NCBI GenBank assembly: GCA_037074615.1
Contig: CM073554.1
Location: 18,984,501-19,048,500 of the forward strand
DNA length: 64,000 nt
Reading direction: 5' to 3'
Origin: Leucaena leucocephala
Taxonomy: Eukaryota; Streptophyta; Magnoliopsida; Fabales; Fabaceae
Made by a program: the position numbers and the translations under genes. The notes beneath the pieces were generated by a model, which was not told the origin of the DNA, did no database searches, and was given only the letters and a program-made list of their open reading frames with translations. Positions within the stretch are counted from its first letter, which is position 1, and every line of letters begins with the position of its first letter. Of the stretch, positions 37,310 through 50,931 are shown one piece after another.

Positions 37310-37870
37310 TGTGTTTGGATATATATTTATAAAAAAATTTATAGAAAAAAGGGATTGTGAATAGTTTTTAGAAAAAGATTTTTGAATAAAAATTTATGGA
37401 AAAAATATGGTTCTAGATAAATGAGAATTTGGATAATTATTACCATACTGACTTTTATAATTAATAAATTATTAAAAAATATGAGATAAAAAATTATTAT
37501 TTATCTCCTCTTCTCTCTCTCACTAGAAGATACAGGAGAAAGAAGACAGAAGAGTCACAGGAGTCTACGGTTATGGTGAAGACAATGTGGCAATGAAGGA
37601 GGGAGGATCCGACAATAATAAAGGAGGGAGAAGAAGTGGTTGAGGAAGAGGACGGTGGAGGAAGAGAGAGAAGTGAGAAGATGAGAGAGAGTATAAGAAA
37701 AAATATAAGTAAATAGTAAATAGGTAATCTATAAATTATTTTATTGATTCATAAGCTAGTCTCAGTGACTTATCTAAAATTTTAATTTTAAATTATAATT
37801 TAATTTAAAAACTCTTTTTAAATAAATATAATTATTTATTTTATTTTTTTTTAATTTAAAGTTTGGACTA
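37310..37870 (+). mobile_element. MITE-like AT-rich element, copy 3
   Basis: Best preserved member of the family also seen at 6570-6945 and, reversed, at 7738-8172. It has AT-rich ends around a purine-rich GAAGGAGGGAGAAGAAG core (37590-37700). It has no ORF of note, and ends are approximate. A further weak match is at 41465-41690. Confidence 0.4.
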
Positions 37871-38558
37871 AAAATTCTTTTAAAATTCTAGTTTAGTCCT
37901 TTTAATGCATAGAGAGGGGTTGGTGGGGCCTCCGCAACTTTCTTTGTTATTTGTATAGATATTATGTATTTCTAAGCCCACAAAATTTATATGAAAAATT
38001 AGTTTTATAATTTAAAAATTATATGTTGAAAAGTTTAAATTTATAAATACAAATTATATTTAGACGATGTAAGATGAGCACCTAATCCAACTCACTCGCT
38101 CATAGGTCCCAAAGTAAGAGAAAAAATATTGAACAAACAAAAGATAACAAGAAATTTTAATCTGGCATTGACGTGGAAATACAGCCTTTTCCATAAATTG
38201 GTATAACATTGACTTTACTGGCACATTTAGTAGGATATAAAAGTTTTTAATAAAAATAAAAATAGAAATAAATTTAAAATATATTTTAAGAGTTTATTTA
38301 CTATGATAGAAATGAGTATAGAATTTATATATTTTTTTATAACTTAGGGTAAAATAGTCTAAAATATTTTTTTATAAGTTAGAAAAGGTTAAAGTTATTT
38401 ATAAATTTTATAACTAGGGTAAAATAATTTAAAATATTTTATTTTTACTTTTATCATCTCAATTTTTAATTTTTTTGATAAAACTAAAATGACTCAAAAT
38501 ATTAGAAGTAGAAATAAAAATAGTTTCTATCGTATAAAAAGAGAGAAGTGGAAGAATC

Positions 38559-40556
38559 TGTAAGGAATTGGAAGACACGCAGCGGAAATAAACTTTAAAA
38601 ATTTTCCATTCCTTGCCAGGATCTGCCGTATGTGTTTAAGTCAAGTGGAAAGAATCATTACCCTTAGTGTTGCTCAGCGAATTTCACAGCTTCTCTACGT
38701 GGGTGGTGATCTCTTTCTGATCGCAAGAAATCGACGGAGTGTTCCTCAGCGACCTTCACAGATTCTCTCCGCGGACGGTGGTCTCTTTCCGATCACAAGA
38801 AGTCGACGCCTCAGGTCGGCTTCCTCTACTGGTATCCACACGAACAGCGTTCCAACCACGAACGACGTGCTAGCGTCTCCTGTCCCTCCAAGGCTTTCAC
38901 AAGTCTCCGTCTCTATTTCGGCAGTTTCTTGTCTGCAAACCTTTTGCAGATTCCGTTCGGCCTTTTGTGTTCTGTGTTATTTTCAAACGTAGCTCCTCCA
39001 ATCAGATATAGAGGATGCTATGCGTTTTACCCTTGACCTAATTGGATTTTGGAGTTAATCTTATATTAATTCCGAATTGATACAATATCATATATTGTAT
39101 AATTTTATAAGAAACTAATTAAATAAAATAATATTAAATCCGTCCCACAGATTTAATTACTTATTTATTTAACTTTAAATAAAGATGAGACTGAGTTATA
39201 TTTGATTTATTCCCATAAATCAAATTTGAGATATCCTATCAATTTAAATTTCGAATTTCAAACGTGATAGAGATTTAATTTATCCTTATAAATTAAATCT
39301 TATAAATATCTCTTATATGAGATATCCTATCAATTTGAATTTCGAATTTCAAACGTGATAGAGATTTAATTTATCCTTATAAATTAAATCTTATAAATAT
39401 CTCTTATATGAGATATCCTATCAATTTGAATTTCGAATTTCAAACGTGATAGAGATTTAATTTATCCTTATAAATTAAATCTTATAAATATCTCTTATAT
39501 GAGATATCCTATCAATTTGAATTTCGAATTCAAACGTGATAGGGATTTAATTTATCCTTATAAATTAAATCTCATATATCTCATATATATAATATATATA
39601 TATATACGAATTTATATATATACGAATATAAATATAAATAAATATATATACATTCACCTGGATCTTTCATTGAATCTGGACATGTCTTAGATTCAATGAA
39701 TCTGGACATCATAGCTCGTGTTGGGCTATTTTGTGTGCGACCCTGTAGGCCCATATGAAGTTGGCAGTGGGCCATTTGCTATACTAGCCCACAAGTCGCA
39801 AGCGGTCTCTAGCAAGACATAACAACTACCCAAATCATATGAGGATCGATAAACGATGTAACCTTTTATACAACCATATCATGTCCCTTCTGTCACGCGA
39901 TATTTTGGTCATGGATGAGGCATGGATAATGTCATCCTCCTATTCCCGACCGTTACTTTCTCGATCCCTGAGTAGTCTGACTATAGAGATGGAACTACCT
40001 TTCCATTACAGTATGGCCATACATTTCTCAGACTCACTCATCGAGGGGCCCAGTAATATCTCTCCACGAATGTGAGGGACAAATTCCATCTTGACCATTC
40101 ACATTCCTCCGCATGAAAAACCACTAAGCCCGAACATAGTCTTTATGATCACTCGGTCAAAAGTGACTTTTGACTAGGTCAAAGCTGAGCGTTTTGTCAT
40201 GTAGGAATCCATGATGATCTCAGGTCAAAGGGCATATTGACATGGTTTGTATATGAGAGAAGCTTATGACGTTACCCATGCAGTTCTCTCATAGCGGGTC
40301 GGTCCAACACCCTGTACTCTTACATGTGCTTATGACTTTGATTTATATCTCTATACATCTTCAAAGTCATACTGGTCTTATTTCATCTGTGCTCCCACAT
40401 AGATGATCGACCAGGGACATTTAGGATAATATCATGAATTATCCAAGGATGGTCATCATAGTAAACATGCAAATAATATGATAACTCAATTAATAAATTC
40501 ATAAATCAATAATGTTCATAAGACAATGATTGGCCCCTAGGGCACGATTTCCAACA
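38559..40556 (-). mobile_element. Copia-like solo LTR (2.0 kb)
   Basis: Flanked by a perfect 5-bp duplication GAATC (38554-38558 and 40557-40561). On the minus strand it starts TGTTGGAAATCGTGCCCTAG, a start I know from many plant Ty1/copia LTRs, and ends CCTTACA, so the ends are TG...CA. No internal gag-pol and no second LTR are present, hence a solo LTR. It contains the 91-bp tandem array at 39228-39591 and a GC-richer stretch at 38640-38990, whose plus-strand ORF I regard as spurious. Confidence 0.88.
39228..39591. repeat. 91-bp tandem repeat, four copies, inside the Copia-like LTR
   Basis: Near-identical units begin with gagatatcctatcaattt at 39228, 39319, 39410 and 39501, a strict 91-bp period. 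Differences between copies are few, so the expansion is younger than the surrounding decay. Each unit contains the palindrome-like aaatttcgaatt and aaattaaatctt segments. Confidence 0.9.
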
Positions 40557-40561
40557 GAATC

Positions 40562-42073
40562 TACCTCCATATCTACTTCCTTACTTCCACTCTATCCCAA
40601 TTGTTGCTGGGGAAAAAAATAAGAAACATTATTCCAATCAATTAATATATATACAGATACATAATATAAAATTTGTTTTATTGCGCGTAGGGTTTGGGAT
40701 ATGATGATAAACCATGGTACATTATATCTAATCATGCAAACGTTGACTTGTTAAAATGTCCAGCCCAATATTTTTTGTATTTACATAAATTTAAATTTGA
40801 GACTGATTGAAACATGTTTCGCTTAAGCCAATGCCTGTCATTTTAATAATTTTTACTTACTAAATTCTAAGGTCAATTACAAAATGAGGGGTTGGACAAT
40901 GCATGTAAGAACCTTTTATTATATAAAATCAAATGAACTTGTTAAACCTTAATTGAAATTGATGTTGTAAAAGATTCTATCGTACATTTTACAACTAACC
41001 TGACATAAAAGTTATTAAAACGATAATAAGAGTTAATGTTGTTGCAAATCAATTTCTGCATGTTCAAGCATCTCTATGTTCTATTTCCAAGTATTCTTAA
41101 CCTTTGGATAAACCAAAGTTCTTTGACAAACTTATTTCTTGAAGTGTATTTTTCAAAAAGAAAAAAGAAACTTATTCTTTTGAAGGGTATTTTTCTGAAG
41201 ATCTTAAGGAAAACGATCTTGACTTGTTCGAATTGCACGAAATTGGATATTCAGTCTCAAACTTACAAAATAAGCTTGATCCCTTGATCAAATAAATTTT
41301 GTTCTTACATTCTTCCCTTTTTTTTTTCCTTTTCTCTTTAAACTCTACAATACAAATTCATAATATAATTCGGACCCAAAATTTTCCTACTGCTATAAAG
41401 CTAAGAAAATATGAGAGAATTGGGAAAGAAAAATAGGGAATAATTCTTATTCACTTAAGGCCCATCTGGTTTAGCTCCAGGAGAATAATTTATAGAAAAT
41501 ATAATTTAAAAAATAGATTTTAGAGAATAACTTTTAAAAAAAATTAATTCTAAAAAAAATAAATATTTAGATAGTTATTACCATAATAATTTTTTTTATA
41601 GATAAATTACTAGGAATGGCATATGGTAAAATAATAGAGAAAAAATATAGATAAAATTATCATTATACAGTTCAAAATTATTTTTCTCTATAAGTACTTG
41701 ATACATGTCCCATATAAGCCTCTAATAGTGACAAATCACATAGAGTAGAATTAATATGTATACATAATTGTACATGTATAGTGGAGCATTTGGAAGTTAT
41801 AGGGATTTAAACCTTCCAGGAGGTTATGGAGTATAATGCCATTAAACATGAGATGTATTCAGAAAGTGACCTTCTTGGAGGTTATGGGACATCCGCAATA
41901 TTCATAATTAACAATACAAGTAGAATAAAAATTAAGCAATGTCATAAATTATACCCAATATCTCAATTATTTATCTATAAATATATAAAAACACACACTA
42001 TATAGGTCTACGTTACAAATTAAAGCAGAATCTAAATTACATTAGTTACAAAGGAACTGTAGCACTTTGATCC
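40562..42073. other. intergenic region
   Basis: AT-rich spacer between the Copia-like LTR and the MLO-like gene. About 40600-40730 weakly matches the repeat at 23400-23460 and 47200-47290, and 41465-41690 resembles the MITE-like family. I see no supported gene. Confidence 0.5.
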
Positions 42074-43852
42074 CTAAACTTGTGTAACGAGTGCATACAG
42101 AGGCAGCGTGTTGTAGCTGCAATGGACCTGAATGAATACCCTGAAACCCCAACGCAAAAGGAGGAAGAAAATGGAGAAGAAAGAGAATATTAAACTCTAG
42201 CATGCACGCATGCATGCATAAAATAAGTAACAAAAGAAACAACATTGAACTGCTATAGGTCCTTTTATAAGTCTCGATCACATCAGGAAAAGTCACAAGT
42301 GAGATTCTCAGGCCCAGCATGTTAATCTTTTGAACAAACCCTAGACTAACTCCTACGCTTATGTCACAAGGTAGTAGTATCTAGAAAGTAGTTTCATGAC
42401 AGCAACCAAATAAAGTGAAACTTTAATGACAATTGTAAAAGGGAAGAAAGTGTTAAAGTTGATTACCCGATGACGAGCCTGACGACAATGTAACTGAGTT
42501 CTCCCATTACGCAGGCGTCAAAGTTATAAGCAGCCTTAAGCTGAATAAGATTATTATTATTATGCATTAATATTAATTATTATATAATTATAAGATGGGC
42601 AAATGAAAGTGGAAGGAGAAGAACAAGAAACAGGTCTATTATATATGATCTAATAGAATATGCTCACCCATATCCAGAAAAAGAATGCAATCTCAAAAGA
42701 GTTCTGGAAGAGGATGAAGTGAATCAAGAAGAGAACGAAGCGAGGCCAATGAAACCAAAAGTGATTATCTGATTGTCGATCAACGTTCGATTGGCTTTCA
42801 ATGGCATCAGCAGCAGCAGCATGCCTTTCAGCTACCTCGTGAACTAATTGCATTAGAACATGCTCCAACTTAGTGCCCACAACTAGTAGACTCTGACACG
42901 TTAGTGCAAATCAGTGCAACGGAATTCTAAATATATACACACACGCACATTTAGAGAGAGATAAAAAGTGGGTATCGATCAAAGAATCGTAAAGAAAAAT
43001 CAGAAGCGATTAAGAATATGGAGTCCTTGAAGGTATGGAGTTTCATGGTGACATTATGTGTTGATAAGGAACTAAAGCTGGAACAAAAGGCAGAACGTAA
43101 CTTAATTAATTGAGACATGATCAATCTGTAAGCTTAATAAATTTTCCACTAAAAGTGAAATTAAACCAATATTATAAGGATACTTACAAGAAATGGAATA
43201 AACGCTATCCAAAAATATGTATTCCAGCCTGTAAGACCAAAGAAAATATCTGAATTATTTGGAGACAGAAGGTAATGCTTTTTGACAACTAGCAAAATCA
43301 AAAGAAATAATTATTAGATACATGAGTCTTTGTAGGAAAAAGTATATTATATTGTTGATACATATTTAGGAAAATTACTGTGTTATTAAAGGACATTCTA
43401 GAGAAAAATAGTGATTTCCGAAGTACTTTTGTGACAAAAATGCCTTTTAACCTTTAGTCTTTTTGTCATTATATTTTTAATTCATTTATAACTCAATTTC
43501 TAAATTTTAAATAGGTACAACTCAGACTTTATATTTTTAATTTAATTATAACTCAATCTCTAAACTTTAACTCTATGTAACTCAATCTTTATAATTTAAT
43601 AATTTAAAATTTTAGTCTTTTTAGAAGATAAAATTTTGTATTTCATGAAGCTTTTATACTAAAATTTTAAATGTTTAAAATTTCAAGAATTGAGTTGCCC
43701 AAGTTAAAGTTTAAAAATTACAAAATTATAGCCGAATCAAAACTATACTAAACAAAATACTAATTTGCCCTAAATTTCTTGTTTTATTAAAAAAGAGGAA
43801 ACTATAACATATATAGCTGAAGTGCCAAATCATATACATATACATATATGTA

Positions 43853-43889
<37 letters not shown>

Positions 43890-46294
43890 CATACCATTAA
43901 CACTAAGTAAGAAGAAGATAACCACAAAGATCCAAAGGTACCAACTGCAACCAAAAAAAAGTATGATCATGAGTACAGAATCAGTTCCCCACATTATATT
44001 GCTATACGGCAAATAAGAAAGATAGGCACAACTGACTACAAATTGAATCACAACTGACTACAAATTGAATCCCCAGATGCACTTACCTTATACCAAAAAC
44101 TTGTTTAAGATCATCTTCAATGGCCTCTATCATGTGTTGGTGAAAATTAACCTTGGGACTTGCCTTGAAAGTCGAAAACAAAGAAATACACAAATCTTGA
44201 TATTCCTACTTGAGGCTAATTGCAAAGAGCCAGATCAAGGATTAATAGCCAGCAAACTTCTCAATGCATACCTTTTTTAACTTCACATAATCCGATTTAT
44301 TTACAGAGCCATAAAATTGCTTCCAAAAAGAATGCTGCAAGAAACTTTTCCAGATTAGGATGAATAACTAAACTTCAAACAAAATCTTCCAATAATGGGA
44401 TCAGAACTTGTTTTTCATGAGTGATGTGAATATATATCTTCATATCAATTCTCAGTTTCAGATTAACTTACCAACCAAACCATCAGAACATGAGTGCTCC
44501 TTGGTTGCGGATCTGCATTAATCCAATTGGCATATAAGGAGTGATGGAGAAGAAAAATACTTAGAAAGATAGCTTTTATACAATTTAAACACATGCATAC
44601 AAACATGTCATCCGGCCTGGACCTGGCGGGTAGCGCAGCCACTAGGACAACTTGCCATTGACAGCTTTTATAGGAGTTAAACAGATACGCTATTTGTTAG
44701 ATTAATTAATTCTTTTCAGTGGTTTCTTGTTTATCACGAAAACAAAAGGATGATATTACAAATTAGAACTTGAAAAACATCTACCAAAGAGACTCCTACA
44801 GATTACTTAACTTTCTCTGTTTCATGGTTCTCTTTAGCAACTGAATCTTCCCAGGGCTTCCACTGTCGTATCTATACAACAAACAGATGGGTTATTAATG
44901 AGGAAAGCAAATTGTGAGCAAGAATAGTTTATAATAAAAGGTGTCTTTGATACTCACTTTGAGTCGTCCAATCAAAACTGTGAGAACACAATAGATCACG
45001 TGGATTACAGCAAGAGTAAATATGAAGATATGCAGGTTATGGATGGCTTTAAGTGATATTAACGGAACCTTGTTCTGAAAGAAAAGGAAGGGTAATGAAA
45101 AGGTTAAATGATCATAGTTCAATAAATTATAAAGGAAAATTCATGGCATAGATAAATAAGGTTGTATCCTGGCTCTGAGAACCTTGATAACTATTGTTAT
45201 TATTGGTGTAGTTCTATCTTTTATTATTTTTAACTGTAAAAGTAGTATACGTTTAGTACTTTAACTTGACACAAAATTTCATTTTTATCTTATAATTTTA
45301 TAAAATATTTTTCAATCCTTTAACCTTAACGTTGCCAACAAAAAAAATATTGATATTAAAATTTTAAATATTAACAAAATATTAAATTTAATTTTTAAAA
45401 TAACAACAAGCATTAAAAAATATTATCATTTGAGGCTAATAGTATTAAAATTAAAAAAATAAAAATATACTTTATAAAATCAAAAGATCTAACTAAAATT
45501 TTATATAAAGTTAAAGGATCGAACGAAGGTGTACTTATGCCTTTTTAAAACTCACCAATCTCGAGTGATGAAGGAATCATTTTTTATATTCACCAACAGT
45601 GATAAGTACTAAAATCTAGATTATCTAGATTTGATTAATTTTAAAAAAATATTTTAATATATATATCAATTAAAAATAAAGATAGTGTTTTAAGTGTCTT
45701 AAAAACTAATTTTTTATTTAAAAATCATCCGTTAAAAATTTAAAAGCTAAACTATTAAAATTATATTTAGATTATACAAATCTCACAACTCGGTGCAATG
45801 TTACCTTATCAGCACAATATCCGGTTTTAGCAGCAGATGCATGCCCCTCAGCAAGACGAAGACGAGAAATTTCATTAGGAGGTTTCTTCCAGCATGGAAG
45901 CATATTACGGGTCAAATCAGGCGAAACGCAGATTTTTATGATCCTTTTTTCTGAAACCGTCAGAAGCAGCGATGAAAAACCCAACAGCATCAACTCTGAA
46001 AAAAACTAAAAACATTTTTAAAATTTAATTAGCTAATGGAGGGGAGAGGGAAAAAAAATTAAAACAATTATTATAAGAAGATAAAGTAGAGAGCTTAGTT
46101 ACTACAGAACCTTCTTTCACTTTCTGAAGGGCTTCGTACAGGGCCTTCTTCTTCTTCTTCTCGAGGAACACTCCGCCATAATAAAGACAACGTTCCACAG
46201 CAAATGAAACGGCGACGACGACTGTGTAAACAAAAGCAATAACCCATGTTGGAGTGTGTAAGTTCTCCTCTTCTTCCCCTCCTCCTCCAGCCAT
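42074..46294 (-). CDS. MLO-like seven-transmembrane protein, C-terminally truncated
   Basis: Plasma-membrane MLO family member. Exons: 46111-46294, 45805-45995, 44958-45074, 44812-44871, about 44472-44512, 44272-44334, 44087-44163, 43895-43944, 43188-43228, 42668-42892, 42467-42540, 42074-42140. Family landmarks: N-terminal TPTWVIAFVYTVVVAVSFAVE (first helix), EALQKVKEELMLLGF, LPCW, IHNLHIFIFTLAVIHVIYC, WKPWED, FYGSVNKSDY, FGIS, VVGTKLEHVL, HFWFHWPRFVLFLIHFILF and CSYNTLPLYALVTQ. All junctions are in phase except exon 4 to 5, where one base is missing, so exon 5 is misplaced or the gene is broken. The frame stops right after ALVTQV, so the C-terminal calmodulin-binding tail is absent; about 396 residues against 500 or more usual. 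It may be a pseudogene. Confidence 0.85.
43859..43888. repeat. AT microsatellite
   Basis: Pure (TA)n run directly after the donor of MLO exon 8, within the intron. Confidence 0.9.
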
Positions 46295-47689
46295 TCTCTC
46301 TCTAGCTCTCTATCGTCTTAGCTTCTTGCTACTCTGAGGACTCTCTGAACTATGTCACTCCCACACTTTAATTATCCATATATGTATTGTTTTTCTTTAT
46401 TATCCATATGAGAGCGTCCCGAACGGGTACTAGATTCAGGGATAATGGGATATATGCATATTCCTACCTGAGTCAGTCTATATGAATAGAGAGTTAGATA
46501 CCTACTTATGGATTATGGATGAGCCTAATTCTTTTCCTAGAATTCGTATATAGAAAAGTGACTAATTTAACTAGGTTGAACTAGCTATATTACGTAAGTG
46601 GTGATGACTTATTCCATTAAAGAATAAATCATAGAAAAATGAGAACGAAAAGATCCATCACATTGTATATATATTGATCTTGTTCATGACTTTATTAGAA
46701 ATATTTAACAATTAACCACCACGAATAATATATATTCAGTTGAAAATAACAGTGGTTTAGTACTCCTGTTATTGTATCTGAACTAATAAGTGCTACAAAG
46801 AGTAATCAGGAAGTATCAAACAATGTCATCAAACAAAAAAAGTATAAAACAAGTGCGGTAATATTAAATAACTTTGATCATTTTCATTAATATTTATACT
46901 ATTTAGGAAGAGAAATATTCGTCAATAGTCAGTAGAAGAGACTGAGGAATATTCAAGGGTATGTTCTTGACCCGTATTTAGACTGATCAAAATATCAGGT
47001 GATTGAATTAAATTCTATTAAAACTTTTAAATATTTTATGTCATTTCAGACTCAGAAATTTTTTTATTAAAAAGATGAAACATGATAGAGAAGACGGCTA
47101 AACTTTTCCATTTCCAACTTTGTCATTTCGTGTAGAAGGATATTTTGGTGTTGACTTTACTGCAATTGTGGGTAATAAACAACAACAACAACAAAATATT
47201 CCAATCAACCACACTAAACAATTTCATATCAATAATTCAATAAACTAGGTTAGAGCATAATTATTATGCGTAGGGTAAGGGATGGAATGATAATGGTGTT
47301 GGTGGGGGCGATTCCAATATACATAGTGGAGACAAGTCTTGTTCTGATTGGCTAAATTTCATTAGCAAAAGATGTTCGATTTTGTTTATATGTCTTCTTA
47401 AGACAAAGTGCCATCTTTATAAAGCTTAATGGGCATGCAAATGGTGGAAGATGGCTAAGTGGACTTGAGCACCATCATGCTAACAGCTTTTTGACTTTCG
47501 AGTAGCCATAAAGTTAAAAGCAGGTGTTTCCTCTCTTAAAAATACTACCGAAATAGATTTAAAGAGAAGAGAAGAAAAATTATAAATACATCATTTACCA
47601 TATTTTTATGAATTTAGTAGTCCTTCAATCTCATTTCCCCAATAGAGAAAACAAATGAACGAAAGAATGATAGAGCAAGAGTGGACAAT
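46295..47689. other. intergenic; MLO upstream region and segmental repeat
   Basis: The first hundred or so bases are the leader of the MLO-like gene, with a CTCTCTAGCTCTCT tract close to the ATG. 46905-47400 is the counterpart of 23110-23580. From 47400 to 47690 it leads into pseudogene G. No further coding sequence was seen. Confidence 0.5.
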
Positions 47690-49840
47690 GGATTTTCCTA
47701 AAGAAAATTTCATTGAGCTTTCAACAAGGGTAGTATTGTACTGTAGAGGGCAGCCACTAGCTCTTGAAATCCTTGGCAAATATAAAATCGCTGTTAAAAG
47801 ATAGGTTATAATAGTAGTAGAATTTAACTCCTAAAACTGTTATAAAAAGTCATTTTTAATTATTGTTTAATTTTTTTCAGTAGTATGAGATAAATTCCAA
47901 ATGATAAAATATATGAAATTCTAAAAATAAGTTATGACGGTTTGAGTGACCAAGTAGAGCAAGATCTATTCCTAGACATATGTTGCTTTTTCATTGGGAT
48001 GGACAGAAGCTATGCTACTGAAGTATTAGATGGTTGTGGACTTACTGGAAACTATGGCTATCTATCAAAAGAATTGAGATGTCTTTGTTGCCATAGTTTC
48101 TCTTAAAATACTTGCCAACAGACTTCAATCTAAAAAAGATAGTTGCCATTAACTTAAAGTGGAGTAATCTCACAAAAGTATGGGAGAAAAGCCAGGTATT
48201 TGCAGTGAAACTCTTAGAATTAAACATTAGCAACATGTTTCGTGTTATTTTTCCATCTATTTAATTGTTTGTCTTTATTATGATTTTTATTTTGAGATAA
48301 TCTGTTTGCATAGGTGCTGGAATGTTTGAAAATTCTCAACTTGAGTCATTCTCATTACTTCAAAATTCTCGAGCCATTCTCATTACTTAATAGAAACACC
48401 TGACTTTTTGAAATTACCGTCTCTTGAGAAGTTGATATTTGAAGTTTGTCCTTGTTTGTCTATGATTCACGCATCTATTGGAAATCTTAGACATCTTATG
48501 ATGTTTTAAAATATTGCAATGGCCTGGAACATCTCCCGAGAAGTGTATATGACTTGAAATCTTTGAGAACTCAATCTTTTTTGTTGTTACAAGATTGAAA
48601 TGTTGGATGAAGACATTGAGAAAATGGAATCCTTAACAACTTTGGTGGCAAGTCAAACTGCTATAACACCAGGACCTCGCTCGTTAGTGAGGTTGAAGAA
48701 CATTAAATATGTTTCTTTATTTTGTTATGAAGGGTTGTCATGTGATGTACTTCCATCTCTTATTTTGTCTTGGATGCCCCCAACAAATCATTCAAAGTCC
48801 TTGTTTCAAGCATTTGGGATCAAGCCATCATTAATCAAGCGTCTTTCACACCCTTCGTTTGCCAAAAGGGGTGAAATATATTCAAAGAAATACCAGAAAC
48901 ATCTAAAGGTTCATGTAAAATGACTCCAGCATTAATTGGTTTTCATGAGCAAGTTGACAAGAAAAGATCGGAAACATTCATGAGTTCTATCACTATTCGT
49001 GTAGGCGAATTTGACAACAATGCTGCTGATACACTTTTAAAGAGTATTTCATAGGTTATTCTCTTTATCTCTATACTATGCCACCAATGTTTGGTTTGTA
49101 TGGGTCTTGGAAGAACTCCTTTTTCATATGTTCAACATGCTTTCATTAATATCTTGTGGGTGCATGCGCTGAGTGTGCATGTATAAATGAGACTCAGCGG
49201 GCCTTACACCATATGTAATAAGGATATATACGTGTAATTTTGAAAAGCTTATGAATGATTCTTAAGGTTATAATGCATACTACACTACATATTCAAATAT
49301 TGGGTTGTATAGTATTTTAGTCATTTGGAAATGTTTGGAAATAATTCTGCCCCAATCATTTAATATCCAAACCTCGCTCTCAGCTGTATGTAAATGCCTT
49401 TTGGTATATATGATTAATTGGGTTCTTTAATATGTTTATGATTTCAGCGATGCAGTGAAAGAGGGCCTGGAGTTAATTCTCTTCCTGGAGACAATTATCC
49501 TCATTTGCAGAATTTTAAAGGTGAAGGATCTTCAATATTCTTTGACGTTCCTCAAATTATTGGCAAAAGCTTGAAAGGATTGATCCTATGCATGATCTAT
49601 GAGTCTTCTGAAGACAACACAACATCTGTATATCCTGATAGTGTCTTACTATCGAACCAGACAAAGGCTACTATGAAACTTTATCAAAAAGAAGCAACAA
49701 GTGCCTCAAATGATGAAGATAATTGGCAAGACATAATTTCTAATTTGGAGCCTGGTAACAAAGTGGAAGTTATAGTCACTTTTGCATGTGGATTGAGAGT
49801 GAAAAATACAATTGGTGTTAGGAACAGAATCATGTACTGA
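47690..49840 (+). pseudogene. TNL pseudogene G (plus-strand lineage)
   Basis: Starts within the NB-ARC: FIELSTRVV and GQPLALEILG (47700-47780), then, after an AT-rich insertion, ISYDGLSDQVEQDLFLDICC and VLDGCGL (47890-48040). A deletion joins this directly to the first LRR exon (GNYGYLSKELRCLCC, 48042-48195). The LRR at 48314-48920 is frameshifted several times (for example SPLVRLKNIKYVSLFCYEG-like sequence near 48700). The C-JID at 49448-49840 is nearly open (NSLPGDNYPH, EATSASNDEDNWQDIISNLE) and ends at a stop at 49838-49840. TIR, P-loop and MHD are missing. It lies tail-to-tail with the membrane-protein gene that follows. Confidence 0.85.
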
Positions 49841-50255
49841 ATGCCTCTAACATAGTGGAGCCAAGTTATTAACTTATTATAGGGGAAAGAGTTTTCCGAG
49901 CAAAGTGTGATTTTTATCTATGTTTCTTTATGATAATAAAAAACAGAGCTAAACAGAGTATCATTTAACATTCTATATTGTCTGGCTTCCCTTGCAGTAG
50001 TGTTATTATACGTTCAATGTGCATGTCTGAATCATTGGTTCTGTTAGAAAATGAACTACAGAGACTAAACTTCCCTCTTACAATGTATTTTCCTACAATG
50101 CAAACTCTGCAATTATTAGTATTACAGGAATATCAAGTGTTCACGAAAACCGTACCATACTAAGACAAGAACCACGTAAAATACATGTACCAGGGCAACC
50201 CCAATAGGTACTCATAACATGCAAAGTAATACGTGTGAGTTCAACTGGATTTTTC

Positions 50256-50899
50256 TCACTTAAGGAAATTTGCAATGGCAAACATCAACATGCAAACAAG
50301 GAAGGCAGAGATAGTGAAGTACCAAGTGATAGTTGAAGGCAAAAGCATACCCATTATTCCAAATAATCCAAACGTACCAATCAGAAACGCAGCCTTTTGC
50401 ATCTTCTTGGCAATCGCAGGCCTTTTCTTATGTAACACAAGAGCAGTTGAAGAAACAGAGAAGGCAAGTGTAGAACAAGCCACCACAACATAAATCAGGA
50501 GCTGGTTATGGTTTGTTTTGGATGAAACAGCAAGATTAGTAAGAGCAGCTACAAGTTCAACAGCAAAAACTATGAAGCCCAGCTTGTTATCTTCGTGTGG
50601 TGGTGGTACATAAGGGGTCGTAGGCATAGTATCAATGGTGTGATGACTATCACTTCCCATGGTAGAATTGGTAGAAACAGGGGAATTTGGAGGAGCATCA
50701 GTAGTATTGGTAGAATTGTTTGCGATAGGTGCTGTTGAGGAAACGTTATTGGAATAATCAGAATTGGTTATGGCAGCAACATTAAGATCTGGAATTGGCT
50801 CTTCATGCACATCATCACTCTGCAACTCCTCCAACTTGGTTCCTGTACATGAAAATGCTTCCAAGAATAACTAAACAGACCTACAGAACAGTGATGACA

Positions 50900-50931
<32 letters not shown>

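Noticed and set aside
38630..38992. 120-codon Ser/Arg-rich ORF
   Set aside because: It is on the plus strand of a minus-oriented Copia-like LTR; it contains an internal imperfect repeat and no domain, so a chance frame in GC-richer LTR sequence.
39228..39591. regular repeats resembling a CRISPR array
   Set aside because: Units are contiguous 91-bp tandem copies without unique spacers and lie within a plant LTR.
41036..41287. 83-codon hydrophobic ORF
   Set aside because: Isolated in AT-rich spacer, composition driven by AT content, no motif or neighbour support.
42042..42320. 92-codon ORF at the end of the MLO-like gene
   Set aside because: It overlaps exon 12 in another frame; the MLO frame (CSYNTLPLYALVTQ) is unmistakable.
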